From NCBI GenBank assembly GCA_942159475.1, contig OW804096.1, positions 36,889,744-36,953,743 of the forward strand: DNA of 64,000 nucleotides, given 5' to 3'. Both the position numbers and the translations under genes were made by a program. The notes beneath the pieces are model-generated. The model searched no databases, was not told the origin of the DNA, and saw only the letters and a list, made by a program, of their open reading frames with translations. Below, piece by piece: positions 22,863 to 33,703 of the stretch; the stretch's first letter is position 1; each line of letters begins with the position of its first letter. This DNA is from Sthenelais limicola (taxonomy: Eukaryota; Annelida; Polychaeta; Phyllodocida; Sigalionidae).

Positions 22863-23365
22863 TACTATGAACAATATATTCACTTGAGGCAAAAAGGACA
22901 CGCTCTTTGTTACAAAAGAATAAGAATATGAAAGGAATATCGAGGTTGTGAATCTGTTTATTGTCTTGTATAACCGTATTGTACCCTTAAAAATGGTATT
23001 GTATCATGTTCTTCTGTTCACTGAATATACAAGCGTATAATAATGTTTTCCGTCCGCTATCAATGTATTCACTGTATTCAATCTTAATTACATTTTTATT
23101 TATGGTTAGTCAGGAAGACATGCATTGCAGATGGCTTTATCCAATTCTCATGAGAATATTGCAAATGTTTATTAACCCTAGTCTAGCAGAATTTAGTAAA
23201 TTTGAAACACTGCAGGTTGAATATTTTCCGATGCTCTGACTATGAAATGTACCATTCGTTCGCCTGCTGTCCTTGATGCCTTAACTGATGTCCAAAGTTA
23301 TCAGTTCATTTACTAAATCCAACCAAGAGTGGGACAGGCTCTAGAATTGCGTATATATACGGTAG
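22863..23365. other. No gene seen
   Basis: AT-rich. The 77-codon frame at 23006-23239 covers a stretch resembling a worn GGGTCAG right end (CTAGCAGAATTTAGTAAATTTG) and is not supported as a gene. Confidence 0.45.
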
Positions 23366-23598
23366 GTGCAATCGCCCGAAAAGGTACAATTTGTCTTCAC
23401 AAACCTTCTCAAATAACCCAGATTTAAGACAAAAATCAGGTTTGAAATACAGTTCGGCAAAACCAAGCAGACTGCTTGAATCAAGGCAATATCAAATATA
23501 CTGAGACTTACCCAATTTTGACGATTTTTCAGTCTATTTTAGCAGAATTTACTAAATGAGTCAATCTGCCAATTGTACATTTTCTGAAGATCTGACCC
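23366..23598. mobile_element. GGGTCAG-family MITE, left end worn
   Basis: Left GTGCAATCGCCCGAAAAGGT then ACAATTTGTCTTCAC; right TTTTCTGAAGATCTGACCC. Interior typical (AACCCAGATTTAAGAC). Confidence 0.8.
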
Positions 23599-23629
23599 GT
23601 ATACATAAGGCTGGGATAATCAACTGACA

Positions 23630-23663
23630 ACCCCTCGCCCCCCCCCCCTCCCCCCCCCACCAC
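23630..23663. repeat. C-rich homopolymer tract
   Basis: Runs of nine and more C broken by single T. Possible i-motif on this strand and G-quadruplex on the other. Confidence 0.85.
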
Positions 23664-23916
23664 CTCGGACTGAATCCTTAAGGTATAACAAAGGAACTCA
23701 ACCATGGAAGTTCATTCGCAAAAGGTTCATTCCTGTTTGCTTGCTGATACATGTTGGTTCTTGTATATCGATGTGTAGGCCTTTATTGGAGTCTTGTCTT
23801 AACGTTATAATACAGGCTTAAATCTTCCAATAATGTCCTTTATATTATCTTTCTTTTTATTAAGAAAGAGGGCTCCTGAGTGTTGTTGGTGGTGGTGGTT
23901 GAGAGTGGGGTGGGTC

Positions 23917-24129
23917 TAGTCTAGGTTCAAACTCTCAGATCAGATAAGAATGGTATGTCAGTGATTAGACGCCTACTTTGCAAATCGGTTTCCTGGACTA
24001 AGACTGCGTTCTAATGGGAATATAATGACATTTAGCGGTCTTAATGGAATTATAATAGCACTTTGCTGTTTGAGGAGAGAGGCTTTCCCTCCGTTTGGAG
24101 GGACTCTCTCAACTGTGGGCCTAGACTGG
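23917..24129 (-). mobile_element. CAGTCTAGG-family element, inverted copy
   Basis: Left TAGTCTAGGTTCAAACTCTC, right GTGGGCCTAGACTGG. Reads as the reverse of 20193 and 28540, with ACCGCTAAATG, GGAGGGAAAGCCTCT and TCACTGACATACCATTC on the minus strand. Confidence 0.75.
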
Positions 24130-24138
24130 GTCTCCTGA

Positions 24139-24208
24139 GTGGTGGTGGTGGTGGTGGGGGTTGGGTGGGGGGGGGGGGGGGGTGTGGGGGGGGGGGGGGG
24201 TCTGGGGT
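24139..24208 (+). repeat. GGT microsatellite and G-run
   Basis: GGTGGTGGTGG followed by two long G-runs. Strong G-quadruplex potential. Opposite-strand proline frames are artefacts. Confidence 0.9.
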
Positions 24209-24243
24209 CTCATTTCTCTTGTCACTACCAAGAAACAGCATTT

Positions 24244-24680
24244 GGGTAAGATTTTCAGAAAATGTACAATTGGCAACTGTATACCTTTAGTAGATTCTGC
24301 TAAATTGGACTGAAAATTGGTCAATACTAAAATTGGTGTCAAGTGCCTTTCTTTAGTAATTCAGCATCTCTGTATGTATATTTATAGAAGATAAAGATTG
24401 TATGAGACACTTTTAGATGATGTGAATTGATTTAATGTGTAATTTTATAGGCTCTCCTGCTACCAAGACTTAGTGGGATAATTTTATTTTAACAACCTGC
24501 AACGCTCGAAATACGTCGTCGAACGACAATTGCGTTTTTTTGTAATTTATCATTGTCTGTAATTCAATGATTTGGCCTGTAAATGAAATAAATAAAAAAA
24601 GAAAAAAATAGGTAAATTCGAGTATATTCGGCATTGCATTGATTTTAGCAATCTGTTTCGTTAGGTTGAACTGGACTTAA
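24244..24680. mobile_element. GGGTCAG-family MITE interrupted by an A-tailed insertion
   Basis: The left half reads GGGTAAGATTTTCAGAAAAT to TTGGTCAATACTA (24329). The right half resumes GGTAAATTCGAGTATATTCG (24611). The terminus is lost where another repeat begins near 24680. Confidence 0.75.
24330..24608 (+). mobile_element. A-tailed retroposon inserted in a MITE
   Basis: It breaks the host between AATACTA and GGTAAATTCG, which are contiguous in the copy at 34350-35014. It ends GGCCTGTAAATGAAATAAAT then an A-rich tail, like a 5'-truncated LINE end. Source unknown. Confidence 0.65.
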
Positions 24681-25075
24681 TGACTTATTTTCCTAAAACG
24701 GATCACATATGGACGAATTTTTGTTGCTAAGATAGTATAAGGTCCGTGGATGTCAATTAGTCAGACAAAGTGATTTGTTGATTTTCACTGGTTGCCTTTG
24801 TCGATTTGCCCTAGGAAGTACAACTTCCAAATGCAGATTAAGTTGCTTTTTCAAGTTTTCCCGTGCTGGGAAAGCAATAGTGGGAACTGAATCCTTAATG
24901 CTAAGCAAATTGTACATTAGTTCTATTAAGATGTTTTCTTGCCCAATAGTACTTGAGGACAGTAAGATTAAGTATGAAGTTATTACTAACTAAATATATT
25001 TTGATGTATATATTTTATACTAAACCACCAAAATGCTTAATTGCATGCGTGTGTGCTTGGGACGGACAGCGAGAT
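24681..25075. other. No gene seen
   Basis: It starts with a right-end fragment of the TGTGTCACAG family (ACTTATTTTCCTAAAACGGA). The 72-codon frame at 24775-24993 has no support. Confidence 0.45.
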
Positions 25076-26300
25076 AATGGGGAAGGGACAGGGGCAACGG
25101 GCAACGGGAGGGGCAACGGGACGGAGTAGAGAAGGCATAGGGGAGGGGCAAGGGGAGGGGCAAGGATAAGAGGCAAGGAACAGGGGATGGGGGAAAAGGG
25201 GTGGAAACAGGGGAAGGGCAATGGGGAAGGCGGCAAGGAGCAGGGAATGGGCAAGGAGAGGAGCGAGGGGAAGGGGGAAGGAATAGGGTAGGTGCAAGGA
25301 TATGGGGCAAGGATAAGGGGCAAGGGCAAAAGAAAGGGGATAGAAACAGGGGAAAGGCAAGGGGAAGGCGGGAAGGAACAGGGGACCAGAGGTGCCAAGT
25401 TGGTTGTGCTTGAAAACGGGAGATCTCCCGTTTTGGGGTAGGTGAAAACGGGAGACACGCTAGGGGGTATGGGGCATGCCCCCCCCCCCCCCCCCGGAAA
25501 AAAATTAAAGCTAGGAGTGAAATGGTACATTCTATGGTCATTTTCACATAATATTCCAGCTATTTGAAAGCAAACTGAATATCTATTTAATTGGAACAGG
25601 AAGCTGTCATGTAAAAATATGAATTTACTTTTTAAATTTACTTTCTTGGTAATTCGTCCACCATTGGAAAAGGTAGAAGACAAGCTGTTGACTGTCTTTC
25701 TAGCCAATCATGTGTGGTTGGTGGCAGAGAAAAGAATGGCTGGCATACCTCCGAATTTTCCCATATATGTTATTTCCACATGTTTGTGCTTGTATTAATT
25801 ACCTTTCTCATGTTTGTTTTAAATTTATATATCAAATGGGCTACCCAGATTAGAGGGGATTAACTCTTCTCATCAGTGTGTCTGTTGTACATCGTGTGAT
25901 GGCAGTCATAAGGAAAAGAGAGGATGCTGCTTTATCCTATTGTTGAAGATGTGATTTCTGCATTAAGTCGGAGATTTTGATTTTGTTGGTACCCAAGGGA
26001 GGATTTATATGATTTCAGCCAAAAGCGGGAGATTTTGATTTGGAAACGGGAGGACGGGAGGAATTGCCAAATTGTCCAAAAAAACGGGAGACCTCCCGCC
26101 GAAACGGGAGGTTTGGCACCTCTGGGGGACGGACAAGGGGAGGGGCGAGGAACAGGGGAGGGGCAAGGGGAGGGGCGAGAAACAGGGGTACAGGGTAAGG
26201 GCAAGGCAAGGGGCAAGGGCAAGGGGAAAGGAACAGGGGAGGGGCAAGGGGTGCTGGTCAAGGGGTAGCTGAGAGTGAGGGTCAAGGGGACACTGACCAT
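25076..26300. repeat. Purine-rich satellite, AGGGGCAAGG type
   Basis: Degenerate tandem units such as GGGGCAAGG, GGAACAGGGG and GGGGAGGGGC occupy 25076-25386 and 26125-26300. The array is interrupted by a hAT-like element at 25387-26124. All long frames here (proline/serine-rich on minus) are products of the satellite. Confidence 0.9.
25387..26124. mobile_element. hAT-like non-autonomous element in the satellite
   Basis: Ends CAGAGGTGCCAA and TTGGCACCTCTG are perfect inverted repeats of the CAGRGGTG...hAT style. GGGGAC directly abuts both ends (25381-25386, 26125-26130), part of an expected 8-bp duplication, but the full eight do not match. The interior has many ACGGGAG / CTCCCG inverted words and a C-run at about 25480-25495. 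No transposase frame. Confidence 0.7.
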
Positions 26301-26979
26301 CGCCAAATTGCGATGTGGGGATGGACGAGGAAGGCCAGTGGCCAGGTATAAAAGATCACGAAATTGCTGAATAAAAATCATCTCTACTCCAACTATCCAC
26401 CTTGTTGGCCGTTTCTTTCTCCGGTACTACTGTAAATCTACATAATATTATTCCCATGCATCTGACATGAATCCAATAAGCTTAATCTTACATGTTTATT
26501 CGTACACAGAAAAAAAAAAGGTTAGTCATTTCAGGAAAAACTTAGTCAAAACGTGGGGTAGTCAAAATTGTCTAACTTTCTAATGGGGGTTAGACAATAA
26601 GTTAGTCAAGTGCTGAGTGCACCACCAAGTGGCGGTTTTGGAAACTACAGCTCTGCAAACATGGACATGGCACCAACGGAAAGTTACAAGTGAGTAATCC
26701 AAATTATCTAGTGTTATTATTGGACATCCATCCTTTAAACTGGGTTCTATACAAAGAACAAAGTATAGAAAGGATGGATACCTACTTTTGTCTCACTTTG
26801 CTATGAAATGTAAGGGAAATATATAAGGTTTTGTTTTGCATCAATGGCTACCTGATTATCGTCCACCCGGAACTAAATTCCGTTACACTATGTGCTTACA
26901 ATTTAAGATACTCAAACAGTGTGATGCCGATTCTGAAACAAAATCCAGTTTGTTTGATTTTGTTATTTTAATTTTTCAG

Positions 26980-27054
26980 CTATTTTACGCTCCCATTTTT
27001 CGGTTGGCAACACTTTTGAATGAAAGCATGGAGGACATCTTCAGTACAGCACAG
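26980..27054 (+). pseudogene. Exon-like segment carried by the element
   Basis: A pyrimidine-rich TTTTAATTTTTCAG precedes it and CAG/GTATGT follows. The open frame reads LFYAPIFRLATLLNESMEDI then FSTAQ, with an acceptor-like TTCTACTTACAG at 27230. Spliced, the frame meets a stop after about 14 codons (DNSLSIRICHNPSH). It could be captured host gene sequence or chance. Confidence 0.35.
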
Positions 27055-27126
27055 GTATGTAGAAGATCTTTTATATTGTAAAATAAGACAATATCATTTC
27101 AATTTGAAAAATAGTAGCTTTCCAAT

Positions 27127-27254
27127 AATTATGAATATTGCACAGATTTCCGTCTGTTAACCTGTATACCAGAGTGATTCCCTTCTGAAACATCTGAAAC
27201 ATTATTTTAAAAATTGTTTTCTACTTACAGGACAACTCATTGAGTATCAGGATT
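27127..27254 (+). repeat. 128-bp direct repeat, copy 1
   Basis: From AATTATGAATATTGCACAG to GAGTATCAGGATT, repeated without visible change at 27635-27762. It includes the acceptor-like CTACTTACAG. Confidence 0.92.
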
Positions 27255-27634
27255 CAGGATCAGGATTCAGGGGGGAATTAGATGTTTATTTAATTTATAA
27301 ATAATTTATATAAATAGGTAAATAAAAGAAGTATAAAAGTAGATTTGGTTTTTGTTGTAAAATTGGTAAAAGTTGAAGTGATTATAAATTAAAATTGAAA
27401 TGATGAGAATTTAAATTAATAATATAAGATAATTAGTAGGAGGAATGAAATGATGGTTATTAGGTGTGGGTGGGTGGGAAATTTGTGTGATCGGTGTGGT
27501 GGCAAGAGGTGAAGTGAGTGGTTGTGAGAGTGGGAGTGAGTGGTGCAGCGACCTGTGTGTAGGGGTCGCTGCGAGAGGTGGGTGGTGATAGGCTCCCAAC
27601 AATGCACACGCATTGCATAAAGCCATGCTATACA

Positions 27635-27762
27635 AATTATGAATATTGCACAGATTTCCGTCTGTTAACCTGTATACCAGAGTGATTCCCTTCTGAAACA
27701 TCTGAAACATTATTTTAAAAATTGTTTTCTACTTACAGGACAACTCATTGAGTATCAGGATT
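27635..27762 (+). repeat. 128-bp direct repeat, copy 2
   Basis: 508 bp from copy 1. The 380 bp between the copies (with GGGTGGGTGGG and GTGAGTGG) look like inserted sequence. Confidence 0.92.
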
Positions 27763-28539
27763 TGTCACAACCCTTCACATTGACTTGGAGCACATCCAGA
27801 TAGTTAAAGCTAATGAGTCATTGACAGGTTCGAAATTTGATTACTGTATGTATTATAGGGCTGTTTGTTTATTCAGTACTGATAATATGTAAATCTCTAT
27901 TCTAAAATCGTTCAGAGAACTTTCATACATTCAAAACCAAGCTTGTGTAACATTTAATAGGAATGACTGGTTTAATATTTGATATGAATGTGGTGATGTT
28001 TTCATCGCCAGGGAATTGATATCCTGTATATGTCTATATATATGTGTTTGAATAAACTGTTGGTTTTAAAAATACATGATTTAAGGATTTATCTCTGCGT
28101 CAGAATGCGTCTATATATTTGGGGTGAGTGCAATGCACTGACAAATCTGTAGTACAATTTTGAACAGACCTACTGTAATATTTATGCTAACCCTTAGTCA
28201 AAAACGCTAACCAAGTTAGTCAATCTGCCTATGGTTAGACAAAAATAGGGTTAGAAAGTTCGGACAAATAAGCACAGTCAAAAAGTCTAACTTTTTTCTA
28301 AAATCTTCGATCTTTTGACTAACTTTCTAACCCACATTTTTTTCTGTGTATATGTATACACAAGACATGTTGGTAGACAAGTTAAATATACTCAGATAAC
28401 TTGACCTGGTTTCAGGATAGATAATATTCTCAAGTTGATAAGCCCTGCATGTATAATGTGTCAGTTAACCAAAAGGTACAACCAAACATTGATCCTAGTT
28501 TTTAAAAACATATATCATGCACAGGCCCCATTGTCATAC

Positions 28540-28745
28540 TGGTTTAGGCTAGGCTCAAAGATGAGAGAGTCCTTCAAACTGAGGGATAGCCTCTCGCTCC
28601 AAACCACAAAATGCCTTTATTGTCGCAAAATACCTTATCATCCCATTCGGACGCCTATACTCCCAGGCCAGGAAAGCCATTAGCGCAATAGGTGTCCTAT
28701 CACTGACATGCCATTCTTGTCTGATCTGAGATGCTTTGAGCATAT
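28540..28745 (+). mobile_element. CAGTCTAGG-family element
   Basis: TAGGCTAGGCTCAAAGATGA, then GAGAGTCCTTCAAAC, GATAGCCTCTCGC, GGCCAGGAAAGCCATTAGCG and TCACTGACATGCCATTC. The right end TTTGAGC is worn. Confidence 0.7.
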
Positions 28746-29586
28746 ATAGTTTGTGTTCTCATTTTTGTAGAAGTTTTGGTATAAACTGGTGATGGGGATT
28801 GTTTAGGAATAAAGCACTTTTTGTAGAAATCTGAGAACTTGCTCGATATAAATAGTTGAACTTCGAATTGGAACTATCTGTTTTATCTTTTGTTAAACGC
28901 CAATACGGTATGGGAAGAACCATATAGGGAGTGTTATACATTATTATAATTATTTAATTATTAATCATTATTGATTTATAAATTGATTAAATTGGAGGCA
29001 AGTCAACTGAAACAAATCATAGCTAACCATGGTATTGAAATCTGTTGATTTTTCTATTTGGCGACCCTTACATAATTTGATAATTATGGCGATTCAGATT
29101 AAAAAACGAAGAATTATATTTCGATAATCTTCTGATAACGGATCTTTGACTTCTCCCTCCCTCCCCCTCTCTTCTCCCCCTCCCTCCCTCCTACCTCCCC
29201 CACTGCCTCCTTGTCTCGCTCCCTCCCCTCTAACTGCATGGATACACTCCTGATATGTTGATGACGTCACATCCTGACTACGTAGGTTAGCGTCCCCCTA
29301 TATAATGTCTGATCTTCTTGTCTCGTTCTCTCTCTCTCTGACTCTCCCACTCCACCACCAGCAGCTCCGGTTGGAAGATCAACCCAGGGAGGTATAATGG
29401 TGGGCCTAGATACACTGGAATACCTCCCTAGGGAAAATTACAACAAGAGTAACAAGACATATTATTTAGACCCAAATTCAACAGAGAATCTTCGTTGAAT
29501 GAGAACCACACATAATCGTTCCTATCTAGTAAGTATAAAACCTACTTTGTCGGTTGAAGATGTGTCGAAATTGAAATATTTCAATG
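28746..29586. other. No gene seen; CT-rich tract at 29150-29225
   Basis: AT-rich then pyrimidine-rich (CTCCCTCCCTCCCCCTC). A second CT patch with CTCTCTCTCTGACTCTCCC is at 29325-29350. Confidence 0.5.
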
Positions 29587-29810
29587 GGGTCAGATCGTCA
29601 AATGATTTCATGCTGCTACACCAGGCAGCAAAATGACATATTATATATATACTAGGCATGCTATGGGTATATATTTTGTATTGCGCTGATAAAACAAGTC
29701 TGTTCGTTTATATAATGTAGAACTGTAATTTGAACATCATTACTGTCTTAAATTTGACTTATCTGAGACGATGCGTGAAGGCGAATTGTACATTTTCTAA
29801 AGACGCGACC
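29587..29810. mobile_element. GGGTCAG-family MITE, degraded
   Basis: Left GGGTCAGATCGTCAAATGAT, right TGTACATTTTCTAAAGACG then CGACC. Interior family words are weak. Confidence 0.7.
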
Positions 29811-29857
29811 ATTTAATCCCGGCGTTTAATACTAGCTAATACAAGTAGTTGCGACCT

Positions 29858-30099
29858 GGGTCAAATTTTCAGAAAATGCACATTCGGCAGCTCTACTAAT
29901 TTGGTAACTTCTGCTAAATTAGACTGACAGAACATGAATAATGGGTATATCAGAGTATCTTTGACATTGTGTTGATAATAAATGTCTCTTTCATTGTGTT
30001 AAACTGTATTTTGAAGGTCACTTTGAAGGCCACTATTAAATAAGGGCCATTTAAGAGGATTGGTGCAGGTGAATTGTTCATTTTCTCAAGATCTCACCC
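29858..30099. mobile_element. GGGTCAG-family MITE
   Basis: Left GGGTCAAATTTTCAGAAAAT, right TTTTCTCAAGATCTCACCC. GTTGCGACCTG occurs on both sides (29849 and about 30110), possibly a longer local duplication. Confidence 0.82.
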
Positions 30100-30448
30100 A
30101 CTACTAGTGGTTGCGACCTGTATTTGATCCCGGGATTTGATCCTGACTTGGCGACAAACTAGCATGAAACCATACATTAACGTGAAAACAACATTCTTCA
30201 TTGTACATGTTATAATCACAGAAGTGGTAAAAAACCATCATTTTTTTTAATCATCACGGTCCCCGATCGACCACTAAAGTATAAACACGCGGAAATTGGC
30301 CATAGGATAGGATAGGAGGTGGTTTAGTGGCTTTTCAGTCTCAATTGGGGCCCTACATTGAGAGGCAGCCATAGGACCTGCCTGTATGTCAGTTGTGATA
30401 CTGATCCCTGGAAATTGGGCCATGGCCCATATTCCCGCCCATATGAGC

Positions 30449-30683
30449 GCGTCAGACAGTGTACTATCGGCAGCTCTATACACATTTAGTAGATTCGCCT
30501 AAACTAGGCCGAATATATAATATGTCTATAATATATAAATATTGGGTATATCAGCGTATGTTTGGTTGAATCACAAATATGTACGGGAATGTTGAATTAT
30601 GATTCTAAACTTCATTTATGTCTTTAAAATTTATTTGAGAGGTTTGGGGAAGGCGAATTGTATATTGTCTGGCGGCTTTACCC
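30449..30683. mobile_element. GGGTCAG-family MITE, worn ends
   Basis: Left GCGTCAGACAGTGTACTATC, right GTATATTGTCTGGCGGCTTT then ACCC. Interior ATTGGGTATATCAGCGTATG is typical. Confidence 0.7.
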
Positions 30684-30977
30684 ATACATACATAACTACC
30701 ACAGAATGAATTTTGAGGAAACTAAATTGTTTTGTTTTGTTTTATTATTTCATTTAAGGCCAATGACATCGATTTAAATTACATACTTATCCAGGGAAAA
30801 AACGCAGTATCCTACACGCGTTGCTTCGATCTCTCACAAAAGCAAAAGACAATTACATAAAGGATCACCGGCACAAAATGTGCACGGTTACAGATGTGTT
30901 TTCTTGTTGAATACATGAATCGTACATGTTGCCACAACAGAAAAACGAAGGAATTTTAACCATAAAGAACCATATAT

Positions 30978-31220
30978 GGTTCAGATTTTTAGAAAATGCA
31001 CAAAATGCACAATTTACAGTTCTACACATCTCTTAAATTCTGCTAAATGTGACTGAACATTGATAAATACTAGGTATATCTGAGTGTTTTCTGTACTGTA
31101 ATCATTCAATAAATCTGTCTGGTTATGTTAAGTTGTATTTTGAACTTGATTTTTTACTTAAATTTGGGTTATTTGAGAGGATTGTGAAGGCCAATTGTAC
31201 AGTTTCTGAAGATCTGACCC
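30978..31220. mobile_element. GGGTCAG-family MITE
   Basis: Left GGTTCAGATTTTTAGAAAAT with a small AAATGCACA duplication, right CTGAAGATCTGACCC. Confidence 0.85.
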
Positions 31221-31554
31221 ATTGGAGCCTTGACGCCCCTGGGTTACGAAGAGCAGTCCGATGTGTTATTGTCGTTATCATGCTGCAAATGAGCGTCCAT
31301 TGCACGACTCAGATTGCTTTCCATGCATCCTTTCAGAATAAATTTAAGATTTAGGATTTGTTTTAGTGGGCAAAGATAATACATCTAGGGTGCTGTTCTC
31401 AGTAAATTCTGTCTGGGAATATACATGATTGTAACTAACCTGCATGTGCATGGTCATGCACTAGATATCTCAGACCGCTCTTAGGCGAAGCCATCGCAGT
31501 CTTTTAAAGCCCAGAGCGCGACAGGGGCGATCCTACTGTCCTAAAGATGTATAT

Positions 31555-31922
31555 GGGTCAGATCTTCAGAGAATGTACAATTGGCAAATCAACACATTTA
31601 GTAAATTTTGCTAAATTACACTGGAAATCGTCAACACTAGGCCTAGGTATATCTGAGTATATTTGGTATCTCCCTGATTCAAACAATCTGTTTGGTTAGT
31701 TATGTTATTTTCAGAAAATGCACAATCTACAGTTCTAAACACCTATAAATTTCTCCTAAATGAGAGTGAAAAGTGATGAATACTAGATATATCTCAGAGT
31801 ATATTCTGTTCTTTATTCATTCAATAAATCTGTTTGGTTAGGTTGAACTGTATTTAAAACCTGATTACTGTGTTAAATTTAGGTTATTTGAGAGAATTGG
31901 GGCATTTCTGGCGATTTCACCC
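31555..31922. mobile_element. Chimeric GGGTCAG-family element
   Basis: The left half of one copy (GGGTCAGATCTTCAGAGAAT to TTTGGTTAGTTATG) joins at about 31707 to a second, nearly complete copy (TTTTCAGAAAATGCACAATC...GGCGATTTCACCC). A recombination or nested insertion product. Confidence 0.75.
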
Positions 31923-31955
31923 ATCATATCAGATTGTGTTGAAAGCGTTGATTAA

Positions 31956-32287
31956 AGCTGCAGTCTCAGAACTATGAACTATAATTTTTAGTTTTTGCTC
32001 CGTTAACGTTCTTTTCCATCACGTCTAATAGTCAATTGACAAAAACTTGGACAATTTTGTTCGATTTTCTTTGCTGTAAGGCTTTTTCAAGTCCTCATTC
32101 ATATTTCGGTGGCCCGCCGAAATCCTTTCCTGCACTGGTTTCACTTATTATCGCTCACTGCGTTTTTCTCTCCGTCGATTCGATTTCAAATTCTTGTAGA
32201 ATTGCAACAGCAACAGAATATTGATGAATTCAGTCCTAAACCATAACACGAGTAATATTCTAAAACTAGGTGGACAATAACGCTGCT
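31956..32287. mobile_element. TTAA-flanked MITE, AGCTGCAGTCTCAG type
   Basis: TTAA at 31952-31955 and 32288-32291. Left AGCTGCAGTCTCAG, right ACGCTGCT. The interior shares TATTTCGGTGGCCCGCCGAA with the relative at 47566 (ATTTCGGAGGCCCACCAAAA). Confidence 0.8.
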
Positions 32288-32696
32288 TTAACTGGCCGGA
32301 TTTGAAAAAGGTAACGACTGGAAGAGCTGGGACTCTCCCAGAGGCCTGTCGACTTGTTTGTCTATACCTCATGTACCACTTGTACAAGTAAAAAATTATT
32401 CTATTCTATTCTTTATTCTAAAACATAGAACTTATCCGTAACTTATCGAATTGTCTGATAGCAGAATGATTGCAGATGTAAAGGCCAATCCTTTACAATA
32501 AGTTGGGAGATAAGGGAGATAGATATGTTTGGAGTGGTAGGAGTCTATGGTATCACCAATAAGATGTTTACCAGAAATTGATATATATTCCTAGCTTAAC
32601 AAAGCCTTGATGGACATACTCCGACTCCGTCAAGGTCATTCCCCCCTCAATGATAAAAGCAGGGAGTGTAATAACCGTCCTGACACGATTTCACGA

Positions 32697-32790
32697 GAAA
32701 TTCTCAGAGACAGAGAGAGATAGAGAGGGGGAGAGAGAAGGGGGGTGGGGGAGGGGGGGGGGAGTGAGAAGGGGGAAGGTGAGAGAGAGG
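32697..32790. repeat. GA-rich tract
   Basis: AGAGAGAGA and GGGGGAGGGGGG runs. Confidence 0.9.
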
Positions 32791-32818
32791 GTTATTAACA
32801 AAGGTGGATTTAATATAT

Positions 32819-33010
32819 GGGTCACAGCGTTAAAAATGTACTATTCGCCTAATCCTCTCAAATAACTCAAATGTCGGAACTGTTCCATAATACAGTTCAA
32901 AAGATGCTATGAATGAACAATAGCAAACATATTCAGATATGCCTGTATGGTATTCACTTTTTCAGCAGAATTGACTAAATTTTGAAATTTGGTACTTTTC
33001 CAGACGGCTT
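32819..33010. mobile_element. GGGTCAG-family MITE, degraded
   Basis: Left GGGTCACAGCGTTAAAAATG then TACTATTCGCC. The right end is lost (CCAGACGGCTTAA). Confidence 0.65.
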
Positions 33011-33150
33011 AATCAATTTCTTCTTTTGATCACCCCTCGGAAATGTCCACGTAGCTTATAATGTATGCAGACATACCCATGGACAAGCACTACTAACTCA
33101 TTTGAAATCGTTTTCTCTCAACTTTTAGGACATCCTCTAAGTGAATATGT

Positions 33151-33386
33151 GGGTCAGATTTTCAGAAAATTTACAATTCTCCTTCACCAATCCTCTCAAA
33201 TAGCCCTCATTTAAGACAAAAAATGAGCTTCATAATGCAGTTTAACATAAGAGAACTGATACTTTAAATCAATGCGATACTAAATGTACTAAGATATACC
33301 CGGTATTCTTCATTTTTCAGCCTAATTTAGGAGAATGTCCTAAATGTGTAGAGCTGCCAATTGTACATTTTCTGAAAATCTGACCC
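33151..33386. mobile_element. GGGTCAG-family MITE
   Basis: Left GGGTCAGATTTTCAGAAAAT, right TTTTCTGAAAATCTGACCC, both nearly perfect. The flanks ATGT/ATAT differ by one base. Confidence 0.92.
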
Positions 33387-33703
33387 ATATAATAAATAGC
33401 GAGAGAAACTAAGCACAGGTATTCAAATGATTAATTTTCATGATACTTACAGTATCAACGACCAATTGTGTAAAACATCCTTGCTTAATATTTCCTCCCT
33501 TAACTTGTTCCATATACTAGGTTAGCTATACAGGCAATGATAATTTCCATTTGTATAGTATCCTTGGCACATGTGAATATTGACCAATAAAATTTCTTAA
33601 AAAAAATAGTAGGAATTTCTTATACCCAAGCAAGGGGAAATAGCTTCACTAGGAACATTCTAATTACATTATGCATGCTTGTTTGTAACTGGACTGTCGT
33701 TTT
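33387..33703. other. No gene seen
   Basis: AT-rich. GTTCCATATACTAGG and A-rich ACCAATAAAATTTC followed by an A-run near 33597 may be a retroposed tail. Confidence 0.4.

Larger units (their letters stand above)
26505..28348. mobile_element. 1.84-kb TA-flanked non-autonomous element with exon-like cargo
   Basis: Ends CACAGAAAAAAAAAAGGTTA and CTAACCCACATTTTTTTCTG then TG, flanked by TA. Both arms carry repeated GTTAGTCA / GTTAGAC words in inverted orientation, like 20583-22851. The centre has an open frame (26836-27081) with apparent splice sites and a 128-bp direct duplication. No transposase domain is seen. Confidence 0.75.

Noticed and set aside
25015..25707. 230-codon minus frame and its overlaps
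   Set aside because: Proline/serine frame from the purine satellite; it also crosses a transposon boundary.
25932..26381. 149-codon minus frame
   Set aside because: Runs from a hAT-like element into the satellite; no domain.
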